A DNA stretch of 6,227 nt from Treponema sp. (lineage in GTDB: Bacteria; Spirochaetota; Spirochaetia; Treponematales; Treponemataceae). The translations under genes were made by a program, and so were the position numbers. Of this stretch, positions 1-5,437 are shown piece after piece. The notes under the pieces were generated by a model. The model did not search any database, was not told the DNA's origin, and saw only the letters and a list, made by a program, of their open reading frames with translations. Positions within the stretch are counted from its first letter, which is position 1; each line of letters starts with the position of its first letter. The stretch is taken from assembly GCA_016282455.1 (NCBI GenBank), contig JAEEKM010000363.1, positions 1 to 6,227 on the forward strand, in the 5' to 3' direction.

Positions 1-117
1 CCTGTTGCAGGCAAGGGTGAAATTTCCTGCAGCAGTACCGCTTGAAAGCTGTGCCACTTTCATGTCTGCCGCAAGATGTCCGCTCAATACCACCATGTTG
101 ATGTCAGTTCCCGCCAT
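1..117 (-). CDS. ssb: Single-stranded DNA-binding protein, N-terminal part (cut by window edge)
   Basis: Only the first 39 codons are present; the gene runs off the left edge. The protein starts MAGTDINMVVLSGHLAADMK and continues with a 'LSSGTAAGNFTLACNR' stretch. This matches the N-terminal OB-fold strands of bacterial and phage SSB, whose pattern is roughly 'N.v.L.GrL..dp.......sG.avanFtlAvnR'. SSB coats single-stranded DNA during replication and recombination. The start is the ATG at 117-115. It has a strong AGGAGG Shine-Dalgarno (plus-strand 124-129) six bases upstream, inside the end of the terminase gene, which it overlaps by 14 nt, suggesting translational coupling. The His in 'SGHL', where Arg or Lys is common, is a mild deviation. 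The family call is firm despite the truncation; the C-terminal acidic tip cannot be seen. Confidence 0.9.
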   Translation of the reverse strand, partial: MAGTDINMVVLSGHLAADMKVAQLSSGTAAGNFTLACNR

Positions 118-688
118 AGTTTACCTCCTCTGTTGGTGCAGACCACCGCCAGTTGTCGTTCTCGTCTTCTGCTTCTGCAATGTTTCTTGCCACTGCAAGA
201 GCCTGTTTCTGCGTAAGTCCGTAATACCTCAGGAGTTTTTCCTGCGCCTTGCTTCTGTTTGCAAGTTTATATTTAACTCCAAGAGGCGTGCGTTCTATGC
301 CCTCAATGCATTTTGCAAGCTCTCCCAGTTCTTCAAGGGACTCTGTCTTAAGGCTTCCGTCTGCATTCAGAATGTCTGCAGGGTTGTAAGTTGCAAGCAT
401 GACAAGTTCTTTAAGCAGGCGGTGCCCGTTCTCCTCGTCTGCTTCATCCTGAGTTTTACCCAGAAGCATGTTTACTGCCTGCCGGATTTTTGGTTTCTGC
501 AGCATTCTGCTTGCGTGACTGTCTGCAACTTCGTCACTGGGGCGCACTGTCTCGCCTGTTTTAGTCTTCTTGCTGTATGCTTCTGCATAACTCAAGCGAC
601 CGTTGAGGAAACAGTAATCGTCAGTGCAATACTTCAGCACAAACCTGCGTTCTCTGCCTGTAAGACCGTCATCCCATTCTTCGTTCAT
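104..688 (-). CDS. terS: Phage terminase small subunit
   Basis: A 194-aa protein, a usual length for the Terminase_2-type small subunit, which recognises phage DNA and recruits the large subunit (ATPase/nuclease) for packaging. The order of motifs fits. 'LTGRERRFVLKY' (residues 9-20) is followed by a 'GRLSYAEAYS' segment (30-39), the classic N-terminal HTH 'LT.kq..Fv..Y......A...AGYs'. Next comes 'HASRMLQKPKIRQAV' (58-72). The region at 104-132 (ADILNADGSLKTESLEELGE...) resembles the conserved 'd...Gs......l..l......i.gi' block, and 'KLANRSKAQEKLLRYYGL' (141-158) resembles the final helix 'kl.dk..Al..Lg+..gl'. The start overlaps the replication gene by ATGA (685-688), with a GGGAGAGG Shine-Dalgarno before it. 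No large-subunit gene is visible; ssb follows instead. Family call firm, DNA target unknown. Confidence 0.85.
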   Translation of the reverse strand: MNEEWDDGLTGRERRFVLKYCTDDYCFLNGRLSYAEAYSKKTKTGETVRPSDEVADSHASRMLQKPKIRQAVNMLLGKTQDEADEENGHRLLKELVMLATYNPADILNADGSLKTESLEELGELAKCIEGIERTPLGVKYKLANRSKAQEKLLRYYGLTQKQALAVARNIAEAEDENDNWRWSAPTEEVNYGGN

Positions 689-1758
689 ATAACCTCTCCC
701 TGAGCCTTTTGTATCTCTGCTTCAAACAGTTTTTTACTTGTGAGCCCCGGATCAAGTTTTGCGCATACTCGTGAAAGTACCTCTGCCCACACAGGACCGG
801 ATAGAAGCTGAGACGGGAGACAGGTCACGCTATGCAAGGACTCAACCTGACGCACTGCCTGTTTGAATGAACCGCATATTTCACGCGCAACAGTATCTTC
901 CGGGCTTTTTGGTTCAGAAAGGCTTCGGCATTTGTGGACAAGAACTGCAAGGCTTGTCACCTCCAGTTCGTCTGCCCAGAGGTTTATTCCTGCAGAATGG
1001 GCATTGAAAAACCTTACAAGAACATTTACAGCCTGAGAGTTAGAAAGCCTTACCCCCAAAGATTCAAGTTTTTTTTGTAAAGCAGGGGTTATCTCTATCT
1101 CTTTCTGAGTATCCTCTCTAGCTAAACTTACATGACTATCCTCTGCCGGCTTATTCTCCTGCACACACATGACTGACTTATCATCTTCTGGCATGGACTC
1201 CAGCACACGCAAGACTGACTGAACTTCATTCTCGACTATCTCTTCCTGTCTTATCTCCTCTACTCTCTTCTCTTCTCCTCTCTTCTCCTCTCTGTCTGTG
1301 ACACTTTTTGCGTTTTTGTCGCAATCAGGCGCATTTTTTGCATTTTCCGCGACATTTTTCTGCTTTTTGTCACAGTCAGAGGGCTTTTCAGAGCAAATTT
1401 TTTTAGCCACACGTTCCCGCCTTTCGTCTGCAGACTCTGTTTTTTCCTTCTTAATTTCTGCTGACTCAAAGTCTGCAATCAAAAAGCGGCCGTCTCCCAT
1501 GTCAGAAACAAAGCCCTTTGACACAAGAATGGCTTCAAGCTCAGTGACCATTTCAGGACCTTTTAAGGCAAAAGCATAGGCATACTCTTCTGCATCCACG
1601 GAAACAAGCCCGTCATTGTCTGCATCCATGTACATCTGGGCAAAAATGAGGGCAACTGCATGTTTCTGCGGGGCTTTGAGCGTATGCATGAGTGACTGCA
1701 TCTTTAAGGAAGAAAAAATGTCTCTCGGAGTTTTGCGCCATGTAAAGTCTTTAAGCAT
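685..1758 (-). CDS. Probable phage replication initiator / replisome organiser
   Basis: A 357-aa protein in three parts. Residues about 10-97 form a compact domain with the look of the winged-helix N-terminus of phage replisome organisers (IFSSLKMQSLMHTLKAPQKH..., a 'DNDGLVSVDAEEYA' segment, then a wing-like 'DGRFLIADFE'). Residues about 100-230 are a charged, low-complexity linker containing EEKR-type pentapeptide repeats (156-170) and a degenerate 17-residue repeat. Residues about 235-357 form a second predicted helical domain (LSNSQAVNVLVRFFNAH..., later LPSQLLSGPVWAEVLSRV). DNA-binding head, EEKR linker and helical tail are typical of phage O/DnaD-like initiators, which bind the phage origin and load helicase. 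The start has an AAGGA Shine-Dalgarno six bases upstream and lies 11 nt after the preceding gene. Position between ParB and ssb supports a replication role. The C-terminal domain is not recognised with certainty. Confidence 0.6.
   Translation of the reverse strand: MLKDFTWRKTPRDIFSSLKMQSLMHTLKAPQKHAVALIFAQMYMDADNDGLVSVDAEEYAYAFALKGPEMVTELEAILVSKGFVSDMGDGRFLIADFESAEIKKEKTESADERRERVAKKICSEKPSDCDKKQKNVAENAKNAPDCDKNAKSVTDREEKRGEEKRVEEIRQEEIVENEVQSVLRVLESMPEDDKSVMCVQENKPAEDSHVSLAREDTQKEIEITPALQKKLESLGVRLSNSQAVNVLVRFFNAHSAGINLWADELEVTSLAVLVHKCRSLSEPKSPEDTVAREICGSFKQAVRQVESLHSVTCLPSQLLSGPVWAEVLSRVCAKLDPGLTSKKLFEAEIQKAQGEVI
1249..1293 (-). repeat. EEKR pentapeptide repeat / pyrimidine tract in replication gene linker
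   Basis: On the minus strand this encodes four tandem-like pentapeptides (REEKR, GEEKR, VEEIR and a partial QEEIV just beyond), residues 156-170 of the replication protein. On the plus strand, 1263-1293 is an unbroken 31-nt pyrimidine run that includes the exact 10-bp tandem TCTTCTCCTC twice (1271-1290). Such repeats change copy number easily and give a flexible charged linker. Confidence 0.85.
1276..1377 (-). repeat. Degenerate 51-bp (17-codon) tandem repeat in replication gene linker
   Basis: Two copies lie head to tail: 1327-1377 and 1276-1326. The best-conserved part is at the start of each unit (plus-strand 1364-1377 against 1313-1326, differing at two positions). They encode 'DCDKKQKNV' and 'DCDKNAKSV', which puts Cys129 and Cys146 exactly 17 residues apart. 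The rest of each unit has diverged, and the second copy runs into the EEKR repeat. Confidence 0.6.
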
Positions 1759-1769
1759 ATACTTTCCTT

Positions 1770-1997
1770 CTATAAATTATGTGCGGGGCTTATATCCACA
1801 AGCTGCGCACCAAACGTTTTTTTTAATATGTGGACTTCCAGAGGGAAACGAACCTTTGCACTCATGGCAAGGCGCATTTCTGCAGGGGAATATGTTACCC
1901 CGTCCTGTGCCTTTGCCATGAGGATGCCTGGTGCAAAAGTAATGACTTTTACCGGCATTTTAAGTTCGTTTGACCAGATTTCTTTTTCTCTGTTCAT
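1770..1997 (-). CDS. Small phage protein of unknown function (75 aa)
   Basis: Not recognised. A 75-aa soluble protein with mixed strands and helices: an N-terminal 'KMPVKVITFAPGILMAKAQDG' type beta stretch, a 'YSPAEMRLAMSAK' helix, and 'PLEVHILKKTFGAQLVDI' at the end. There are no membrane segments, cysteines or catalytic motif. The start is an ATG overlapping the previous gene's stop in an ATGA (1994-1997), and it ends TAG 11 nt before the replication gene. The tight packing and normal composition argue that it is a real gene. The 'S/T-P-x-E-M ... VH.(L/V)KK.FG' arrangement feels like a conserved small phage family, but I cannot name it. Its place between ParB and the replication initiator suggests an accessory replication role; that is inference from context only. 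Confidence 0.65.
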   Translation of the reverse strand: MNREKEIWSNELKMPVKVITFAPGILMAKAQDGVTYSPAEMRLAMSAKVRFPLEVHILKKTFGAQLVDISPAHNL

Positions 1998-2182
1998 TCC
2001 AGTTCCAGAAGTCCTGTCACAATGTCATAAGTCCCGTCATTCTTCTTAAGCCACCGCCTTGCATCTTCCCTTGCTTTCATGGTAGCACCCCTGTAAGAAC
2101 GCAAAGGAATTTCTGCGTCAAGTTTTGCCTGACGCATTATTGCAGCGGCAAGAAGTCTGTAGGGTCTTAAGGCTGTTCTCAT
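1994..2182 (-). CDS. Small basic phage protein of unknown function (62 aa)
   Basis: A 62-aa protein, basic in its N-terminal half (MRTALRPYRLLAAAIMRQAK) and ending 'ARRWLKKNDGTYDIVTGLLE'. The pattern 'RLLAAAI.RQA..D ... A..(D/E)..RWL.....GTYD.(V/L)..LL' recalls small conserved proteins in many phage early regions, annotated only as hypothetical, whose ends read roughly 'F..S......L..iDG.y.i..L'. That resemblance is from memory and weak. The start ATG overlaps the ParB gene's TGA as ATGA (2179-2182), with a GAGGA Shine-Dalgarno inside the ParB tail. The stop overlaps the next gene's ATG in the same way. It is therefore embedded in a coupled series and very likely translated. Function unknown; two short helices and the charge would fit a protein- or nucleic-acid-binding adaptor. 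Confidence 0.7.
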   Translation of the reverse strand: MRTALRPYRLLAAAIMRQAKLDAEIPLRSYRGATMKAREDARRWLKKNDGTYDIVTGLLELE

Positions 2183-3795
2183 TCTTCTTCCTCAAGCTCT
2201 GCAAAAACATTTCCTGCAACAGTTTCTGCCGCTTCCTGTACAATGGAATCAATGGTAGAATCCACATGAGCAAGGGAAAGAACCTTTTCATATAATGCCC
2301 TGTCATCATCATCCTTTGTAATGGGGAATTCTCCCCTTAACCGAGCGGCCTCAAGAATAATGTCCTCTGTAAGGTCTTCTGCAGAAGGGGCTTTTTCGTA
2401 GTTTTCAAGCATAAAAAGAATGCGGTCGTCGCTCTGCGCATAACCGGGAAACATTTCTTCAAGCTTTTCAGTCGGCAATATTCTCTGGGCAACAAGCAGA
2501 ACACCTACTTTCCATGCGGCAAAGTTTTCTTTCATTTTCTCATGAAGTTTTGAATGGAATATACTCCCTGCAGTCCGTTCAACCTGTTTGAGCGGGTTGT
2601 CACTGTTCCAGTGAGGGATGTCTTTAGCTGCCTGTACAAGTTTTTCTTTTTGTTCTTCTGGAACTGAAGCAAAAACTGTTTCTGCATCTTCTTCATAGGT
2701 GTGGGTTTCATCCGCTTCGTCTTCGGAGGTATCTACCACACGAAGAGTCCAGCTTCCCCCCACCCATGCGGCAAAAATGTTTTCGCCTGACTCAATAACG
2801 CGGTTAAACTTTTCTGAGTTGTCAAAGTCTACGTCGTCTGCATCCACGTGGTCAAAGTCTCCGTCGTCTGCGTACCAGAAAAAACGGAAGTCTTTCCAAA
2901 GGTTCTTTACTTCGTGGTCTTTGCCACCTACATGATAGATTTTTTCATTCTCTCTCTTTGGTCCGGGGAGAGTTGACCCGCATTCAAGAACAGGGAGTGT
3001 GTCTGCATCTATAGAATATTTTAAGGCAATGTGTGTGGCAAAGTCTTCCCATTCATCATCCAATACCTTCTGCCATGACCTCATATAGCAGTTGTGGTCA
3101 AGACAGATGTCGCAGATTGTGGGAACGTCAGGAAAGAGGGTTGCATCGTTCATGCGTGTTCTTTTAGAGCAGTCTGCGCATTTTTCACAGCTGAACTTTG
3201 TTAAATCGTCACCAAAGGTTCTTGAGATTGAGTTAGCAATTCCCCAGAATCCAAAGCCTGTTTTTACTGCAGTTTCAAAAACCGCTTTCTGCATGTCCGG
3301 TGCAAACTCTGCAAGGCGTGCAGCCATTACAATGTCAATGTCCTTGTTGTGGAAGGCATCCCTCCATTCAGGAATAAGTCGTGCAAGGCGGACAAAGTGG
3401 GCAATTCTTTTTTCTTCTATGCCCAGTGAAAGTGCAACTTCCTTCCGGCTCTTTCCTGCGTCCAGCATCTTCTGCAGGTTCACGCCTGTATCAACAGGAT
3501 CCATTTCAAGTCGCACAAGGTTTTCTGACACAGAGGCTCCGGCTTCGTCAATCTCTCCCTCAAGGTAAACTGTGGCAAAGATTGTTTCTTCCTGAAGTAT
3601 GTTTTTTACAGCACAAAAGCGCCTGCGGCCCGCAATAACCTTGTAGCGTTCTCCATCAAAAAGCAGGGTAATGGGAGAAAGAAGCCCGTTCTTTTTAATG
3701 TTCTCTGCAAGTGTCGTAAGGTCTCCCTGCCCGCCTTCCTTTCTGTCATCCTCAAAATCAATGAGGTCTACGGCCACGTTCTCAAGTCTTGCCAT
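2179..3795 (-). CDS. ParB/Spo0J-family partition-like protein with cysteine cluster
   Basis: A 538-aa protein. Residues 1-100 form the ParB N-terminal (CTPase-type) domain: 'LAENIKKNGLLSPITL' (29-44), then box II 'GERYKVIAGRRRFCAVK' (48-64) and box III 'SENLVRLEMDP' (90-100), equivalent to GERRxR and ENLxR in ParB. Residues about 115-137 (SRKEVALSLGIEEKRIAHFVRL) are the HTH that reads the DNA site. A cluster of six cysteines follows (203, 206, 209, 228, 231, 236; C-x2-C-x2-C ... C-x2-C-x4-C), a likely metal-binding module known from plasmid and phage ParB-like proteins with 'C..C.KRT....LF.D...C' blocks. The remainder is acidic and unfamiliar, longer than a normal ParB, and contains an Asp-rich duplication at 309-325. 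The start has an AAGGAG Shine-Dalgarno about 9 nt upstream. No ParA ATPase is adjacent, so it may act alone in DNA binding, regulation or origin handling. Confidence 0.85.
   Translation of the reverse strand: MARLENVAVDLIDFEDDRKEGGQGDLTTLAENIKKNGLLSPITLLFDGERYKVIAGRRRFCAVKNILQEETIFATVYLEGEIDEAGASVSENLVRLEMDPVDTGVNLQKMLDAGKSRKEVALSLGIEEKRIAHFVRLARLIPEWRDAFHNKDIDIVMAARLAEFAPDMQKAVFETAVKTGFGFWGIANSISRTFGDDLTKFSCEKCADCSKRTRMNDATLFPDVPTICDICLDHNCYMRSWQKVLDDEWEDFATHIALKYSIDADTLPVLECGSTLPGPKRENEKIYHVGGKDHEVKNLWKDFRFFWYADDGDFDHVDADDVDFDNSEKFNRVIESGENIFAAWVGGSWTLRVVDTSEDEADETHTYEEDAETVFASVPEEQKEKLVQAAKDIPHWNSDNPLKQVERTAGSIFHSKLHEKMKENFAAWKVGVLLVAQRILPTEKLEEMFPGYAQSDDRILFMLENYEKAPSAEDLTEDIILEAARLRGEFPITKDDDDRALYEKVLSLAHVDSTIDSIVQEAAETVAGNVFAELEEEE
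2821..2871 (-). repeat. 21-bp near-perfect direct repeat encoding an Asp-rich duplication in ParB
   Basis: Plus-strand 2821-2841 and 2851-2871 are identical at 20 of 21 bases and lie 30 bp apart. In the ParB-like protein they give ADDGDFD (309-315) and ADDVDFD (319-325), two acidic heptads separated by three residues. The high nucleotide identity suggests a recent local duplication rather than convergence. Confidence 0.85.
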
Positions 3796-3799
3796 GTAA

Positions 3800-4024
3800 T
3801 TACATCTCCTTAGATTGATTAAGTCTATCTATTGCAGTGTTTGCAACATTCATCCAAAAAAGTGAAAAAGCCCTGTGTACCAGTGCAACTTCCACCCGTC
3901 TTTCTATGGGGATTGAATCGTCCTGCATGGTCTTTTTAACCCCCTCCCACTGTGACTGTGCAAGCTTTAGCCCCGCACGTGTACGGGACACAAGCGTTTT
4001 AAGGTCAGTCGTCTTTCCTTCCAC
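3800..4024 (-). CDS. Small helical protein of unknown function (74 aa, GTG start preferred)
   Basis: Not recognised. The protein is mostly helical: 'TTDLKTLVSRTRAGLKLAQSQW', then 'PIERRVEVALVHRAFSLFW', ending 'NTAIDRLNQSKEM', with no cysteines. The reading frame could start at a TTG (4057), giving 85 aa, but no Shine-Dalgarno precedes it and it would overlap the upstream gene by 53 nt. The GTG at 4024-4022 has a GGAGG five bases before it and overlaps by only 20 nt, matching the style of this operon, so I use it (74 aa, VEGKTTDL... read as Met first). It ends TAA four nt before the ParB ATG, so it may be cotranslated with ParB and could be a partner; that is context only. Confidence 0.65.
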   Translation of the reverse strand: MEGKTTDLKTLVSRTRAGLKLAQSQWEGVKKTMQDDSIPIERRVEVALVHRAFSLFWMNVANTAIDRLNQSKEM

Positions 4025-4403
4025 TGCTTCCTCCGTGCTGGCGCCTGATGGTATCAATGTTTGTCTGGGAAAGGTAATACTGACCGCCCCAGGTTCTTAT
4101 TCTGTTCTGTACACACCAGAGTGTAAGTGATGCCTTGCTGAGCCCGGTTATTGCAAGCGCTTCCTTAAAAGACCTTCTGTCTTTGGGTGGCTCAGGAGAC
4201 CAGGGCTCTGCAGTCATCTGCAGATCCGGCGGGCATTCGTCAATGAACCAGCCGTGAACACAGGTTCCGTCGTTGTAGGCTTTTCTTGCCTGTGCAAGAT
4301 TTGTCCCCATTACGGAAGCAGCATGTTCAAGGTTCTGTACAACACGCCCTTTGGTGCTTTCCATGCCGTTGCCATGCTTTGCACGGAAAAGGATGTACTT
4401 CAT
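4005..4403 (-). CDS. Early phage protein with C-terminal excisionase-like HTH (132 aa)
   Basis: A 132-aa protein with two recognisable stretches. Residues 24-55 (NLEHAASVMGTNLAQARKAYNDGTCVHGWFI) resemble a NUMOD-like or small HTH pattern, 'eAA..mG.n...arkA..dG....Gw.i'. Residues about 78-121 look like a MerR/excisionase-type winged HTH: a 'SFKEALAITGLSKASLTLWC' helix-turn-helix, a 'NRIRTWGGQYYL' wing and a closing helix 'SQTNIDTIRRQ'. Between them is a Pro-rich hinge (PPDLQMTAEPWSPEPPKD). The N-terminal MKYILFRAKHGNGMES is probably a beta strand segment. The start ATG overlaps the upstream stop as ATGA (4400-4403), with a GGGAGGA Shine-Dalgarno. The fold calls are pattern-based only. The likely role is DNA binding in early phage regulation; the target is unknown. 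Confidence 0.65.
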   Translation of the reverse strand: MKYILFRAKHGNGMESTKGRVVQNLEHAASVMGTNLAQARKAYNDGTCVHGWFIDECPPDLQMTAEPWSPEPPKDRRSFKEALAITGLSKASLTLWCVQNRIRTWGGQYYLSQTNIDTIRRQHGGSSGRKDD

Positions 4404-5062
4404 ATCTTAAAGTCCTCCCTGAGTTTCTGAACTTCGTCCTCTCTCAGGTAGTATTTTCCAAAGTAGAACTTTACGTCCCACTGGTCGCACCATTTGCGGG
4501 CTTCTTCGTAGGTAGGATGGGGTACGTTTCCAAAGCTCACAATCACTTCTGACAGTCTGCGCAGTCCCTGCATGCGGCTGGGTACGGGCTTTTCTTTTGC
4601 AGGCTTTTTTTCTTCGCTTTCTTTTCCGGAAAGGTCAAGTTCAGGCTGAATAGGTTTTGCAGCTTTGGCTTCTTTCTTTGCCTCAGGTTTTTCTTCAGGC
4701 TTTTTTGTCTCTGCTTTTGCTTCAGGCGGAAGTTTTGGAGCCTTTGTCCTGTAGTCTATGATGTCTTTCTGTTTTGGAGCGGCAGGCCGTGTGGAAGGCA
4801 CAACGCAGGATCCTGTTGCAAGGTTCATGGGAATGCCAAGAAGTGCTTCCCCGCTGCTTATGCTGTCACCTAAAAGCTGGTGGTAGAGAACATGCAGTCT
4901 GTTTTCTGCTCCCATCAGAATGCCTACAACAGTAGCCCTGTCCACTTGATCCACGTTAACAGGTACGTCTACCATTTTGCGTACCAGTAAAAAGTCCTCA
5001 CGGAGTTTTTTAAGTTCCGTTCCTGTTACAATCTCGCTTACCTTTGCTTCTAACACTGCCAT
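4400..5062 (-). CDS. Early phage protein, Pro/Lys/Glu linker and C-terminal HTH-like segment (220 aa)
   Basis: The whole protein is not recognised. It has an N-terminal helical domain (residues about 1-85, VTGTELKKLREDFLLVRKM... and 'GAENRLHVLYHQLLG'), then a disordered linker at about 93-162 made largely of Ala, Pro, Lys and Glu. The C-terminal module (165-220) is 'GLRRLSEVIVSFGNVPHPTY' followed by 'EEARKWCDQWDVKFYFGKYY' and 'LREDEVQKLREDF'. This tail has the helix-helix-wing-helix order of excisionase/MerR-like domains and shares 'G(K/Q)YYL' with the next gene's wing. The start ATG (5062-5060) has GGAGG nine bases upstream and overlaps the preceding 36-codon gene by 13 nt. A DNA-binding tail with a protein-contact head is my best reading, but only the linker and tail are supported by visible pattern. 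Confidence 0.65.
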   Translation of the reverse strand: MAVLEAKVSEIVTGTELKKLREDFLLVRKMVDVPVNVDQVDRATVVGILMGAENRLHVLYHQLLGDSISSGEALLGIPMNLATGSCVVPSTRPAAPKQKDIIDYRTKAPKLPPEAKAETKKPEEKPEAKKEAKAAKPIQPELDLSGKESEEKKPAKEKPVPSRMQGLRRLSEVIVSFGNVPHPTYEEARKWCDQWDVKFYFGKYYLREDEVQKLREDFKI

Positions 5063-5160
5063 ATTGCTTTGCCTCCCATTGCTCTTGCCATCTGCATTGC
5101 CATAAATGTATCTTCTTCGTATGCCACAAGGCGCCCGTCTGAGTTATAAATGCACCACAT
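5050..5160 (-). CDS. Very short coupled gene of unknown function (36 aa)
   Basis: Thirty-six codons from ATG 5160-5158 to TAG 5052-5050, encoding MWCIYNSDGRLVAYEEDTFM followed by AMQMARAMGGKAIWQC. The start is fused to the previous stop as TGATG. An AGGAGG Shine-Dalgarno lies eight bases before the ATG, inside the previous gene, and the end overlaps the next gene's start by 13 nt. Together these are strong signs of real, coupled translation. The peptide looks like a strand-turn-strand ('CIYNSDGRLVAY') followed by an alanine- and methionine-rich helix (DTFMAMQMARAMGG), a compact beta-beta-alpha. Cys3 and Cys36 flank it. No family recognised. Confidence 0.75.
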   Translation of the reverse strand: MWCIYNSDGRLVAYEEDTFMAMQMARAMGGKAIWQC

Positions 5161-5411
5161 CAGCCCACCCTCCTGAGCCTGCTTTTCATGTCAAGCTCTA
5201 AAAGTTTCATGTCTGCCAAGCGGGCAAAGTCTGCATTTGTACAGACCTTGCCGGCTTCAATGAACTCTTCAAGTTCGTCTTCATAAAAGAGAATTGAGCA
5301 CCCCACTTTGTAATGGGGAATCTCCCGCCTGGAACACTTGTTGTAAAGTGTCCTTACCGAGTAGTGGAGATAGTTTGCTGCCTCCACTGCATCCATTGTC
5401 CTTCTTGCCAT
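5160..5411 (-). CDS. Excisionase/MerR-type helix-turn-helix protein (83 aa)
   Basis: The first gene of the leftward operon. Residues about 6-52 are a clear HTH_17/excisionase-type domain: 'MDAVEAANYLHYSVRTLYNK' (helix-turn-helix), then 'CSRREIPHYKVGCSILFYED' (turn and wing), then 'ELEEFIEAGK' (helix). The order 'eAA.yL..s.rTlY..+.r.eIPh.kvG....f..deL..fi' is the family signature. Such proteins bind and bend DNA, as excisionase (Xis), or act as small regulators. No integrase is present to support a true Xis role, so a regulator of early or lytic genes is equally likely. The start ATG (5411-5409) has a GGGAG Shine-Dalgarno five bases upstream, and the ribosome site sits directly behind a small hairpin (5422-5437). 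The C-terminal tail (about 53-83) is charged and probably helical. The stop overlaps the next ATG as TGATG. Confidence 0.85.
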   Translation of the reverse strand: MARRTMDAVEAANYLHYSVRTLYNKCSRREIPHYKVGCSILFYEDELEEFIEAGKVCTNADFARLADMKLLELDMKSRLRRVG

Positions 5412-5422
5412 AGGGACTCCCT
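5412..5422 (-). promoter_or_regulatory. Ribosome-binding site of the first operon gene, within a short palindrome
   Basis: Read on the minus strand, AGGGAGTCCCT runs directly into the ATG at 5411. The GGGAG serves as Shine-Dalgarno with a five-base spacer. The 11 bases are an interrupted palindrome (AGGGA, one base, TCCCT), so part of the Shine-Dalgarno could pair with the sequence just before the start codon. As RNA only three pairs around a five-base loop are possible, so any effect would be weak. Confidence 0.6.
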
Positions 5423-5437
5423 GCGGTGCTTACCGCA
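5422..5437 (-). repeat. Small perfect hairpin before the first start codon
   Basis: TGCGGT and ACCGCA form a perfect 6-bp inverted repeat around a 4-base loop, between the terminator-like U tract and the Shine-Dalgarno of the first gene. In the minus-strand RNA it would be a stable hairpin next to the ribosome site, and it could affect initiation or protect the 5' end of a processed message. Confidence 0.65.

Noticed and set aside
1..703. A 232-codon plus-strand open frame opposite ssb and terminase
   Set aside because: Antisense to two recognised genes; Cys- and Phe-rich shadow with no initiation signals.
1588..1629. EF-hand-like DADNDGLVSVDAEE in the replication protein (residues 45-58)
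   Set aside because: The acidic residue needed at loop position 12 is Ala (Glu comes at 13), and the segment fits a turn inside the winged-helix domain better than a calcium site.
2699..3638. Several plus-strand open frames opposite the ParB-like gene (longest 158 codons)
   Set aside because: Serine- and arginine-rich antisense shadows of a clear minus-strand gene; no ribosome sites and no recognisable domains.
4617..4635. Another TTTTCCG match within the 220-aa gene as an extra binding site
   Set aside because: A 7-base match is expected by chance in a window of this size (another occurs near 1344), and neither has the partner spacing seen in the leader.
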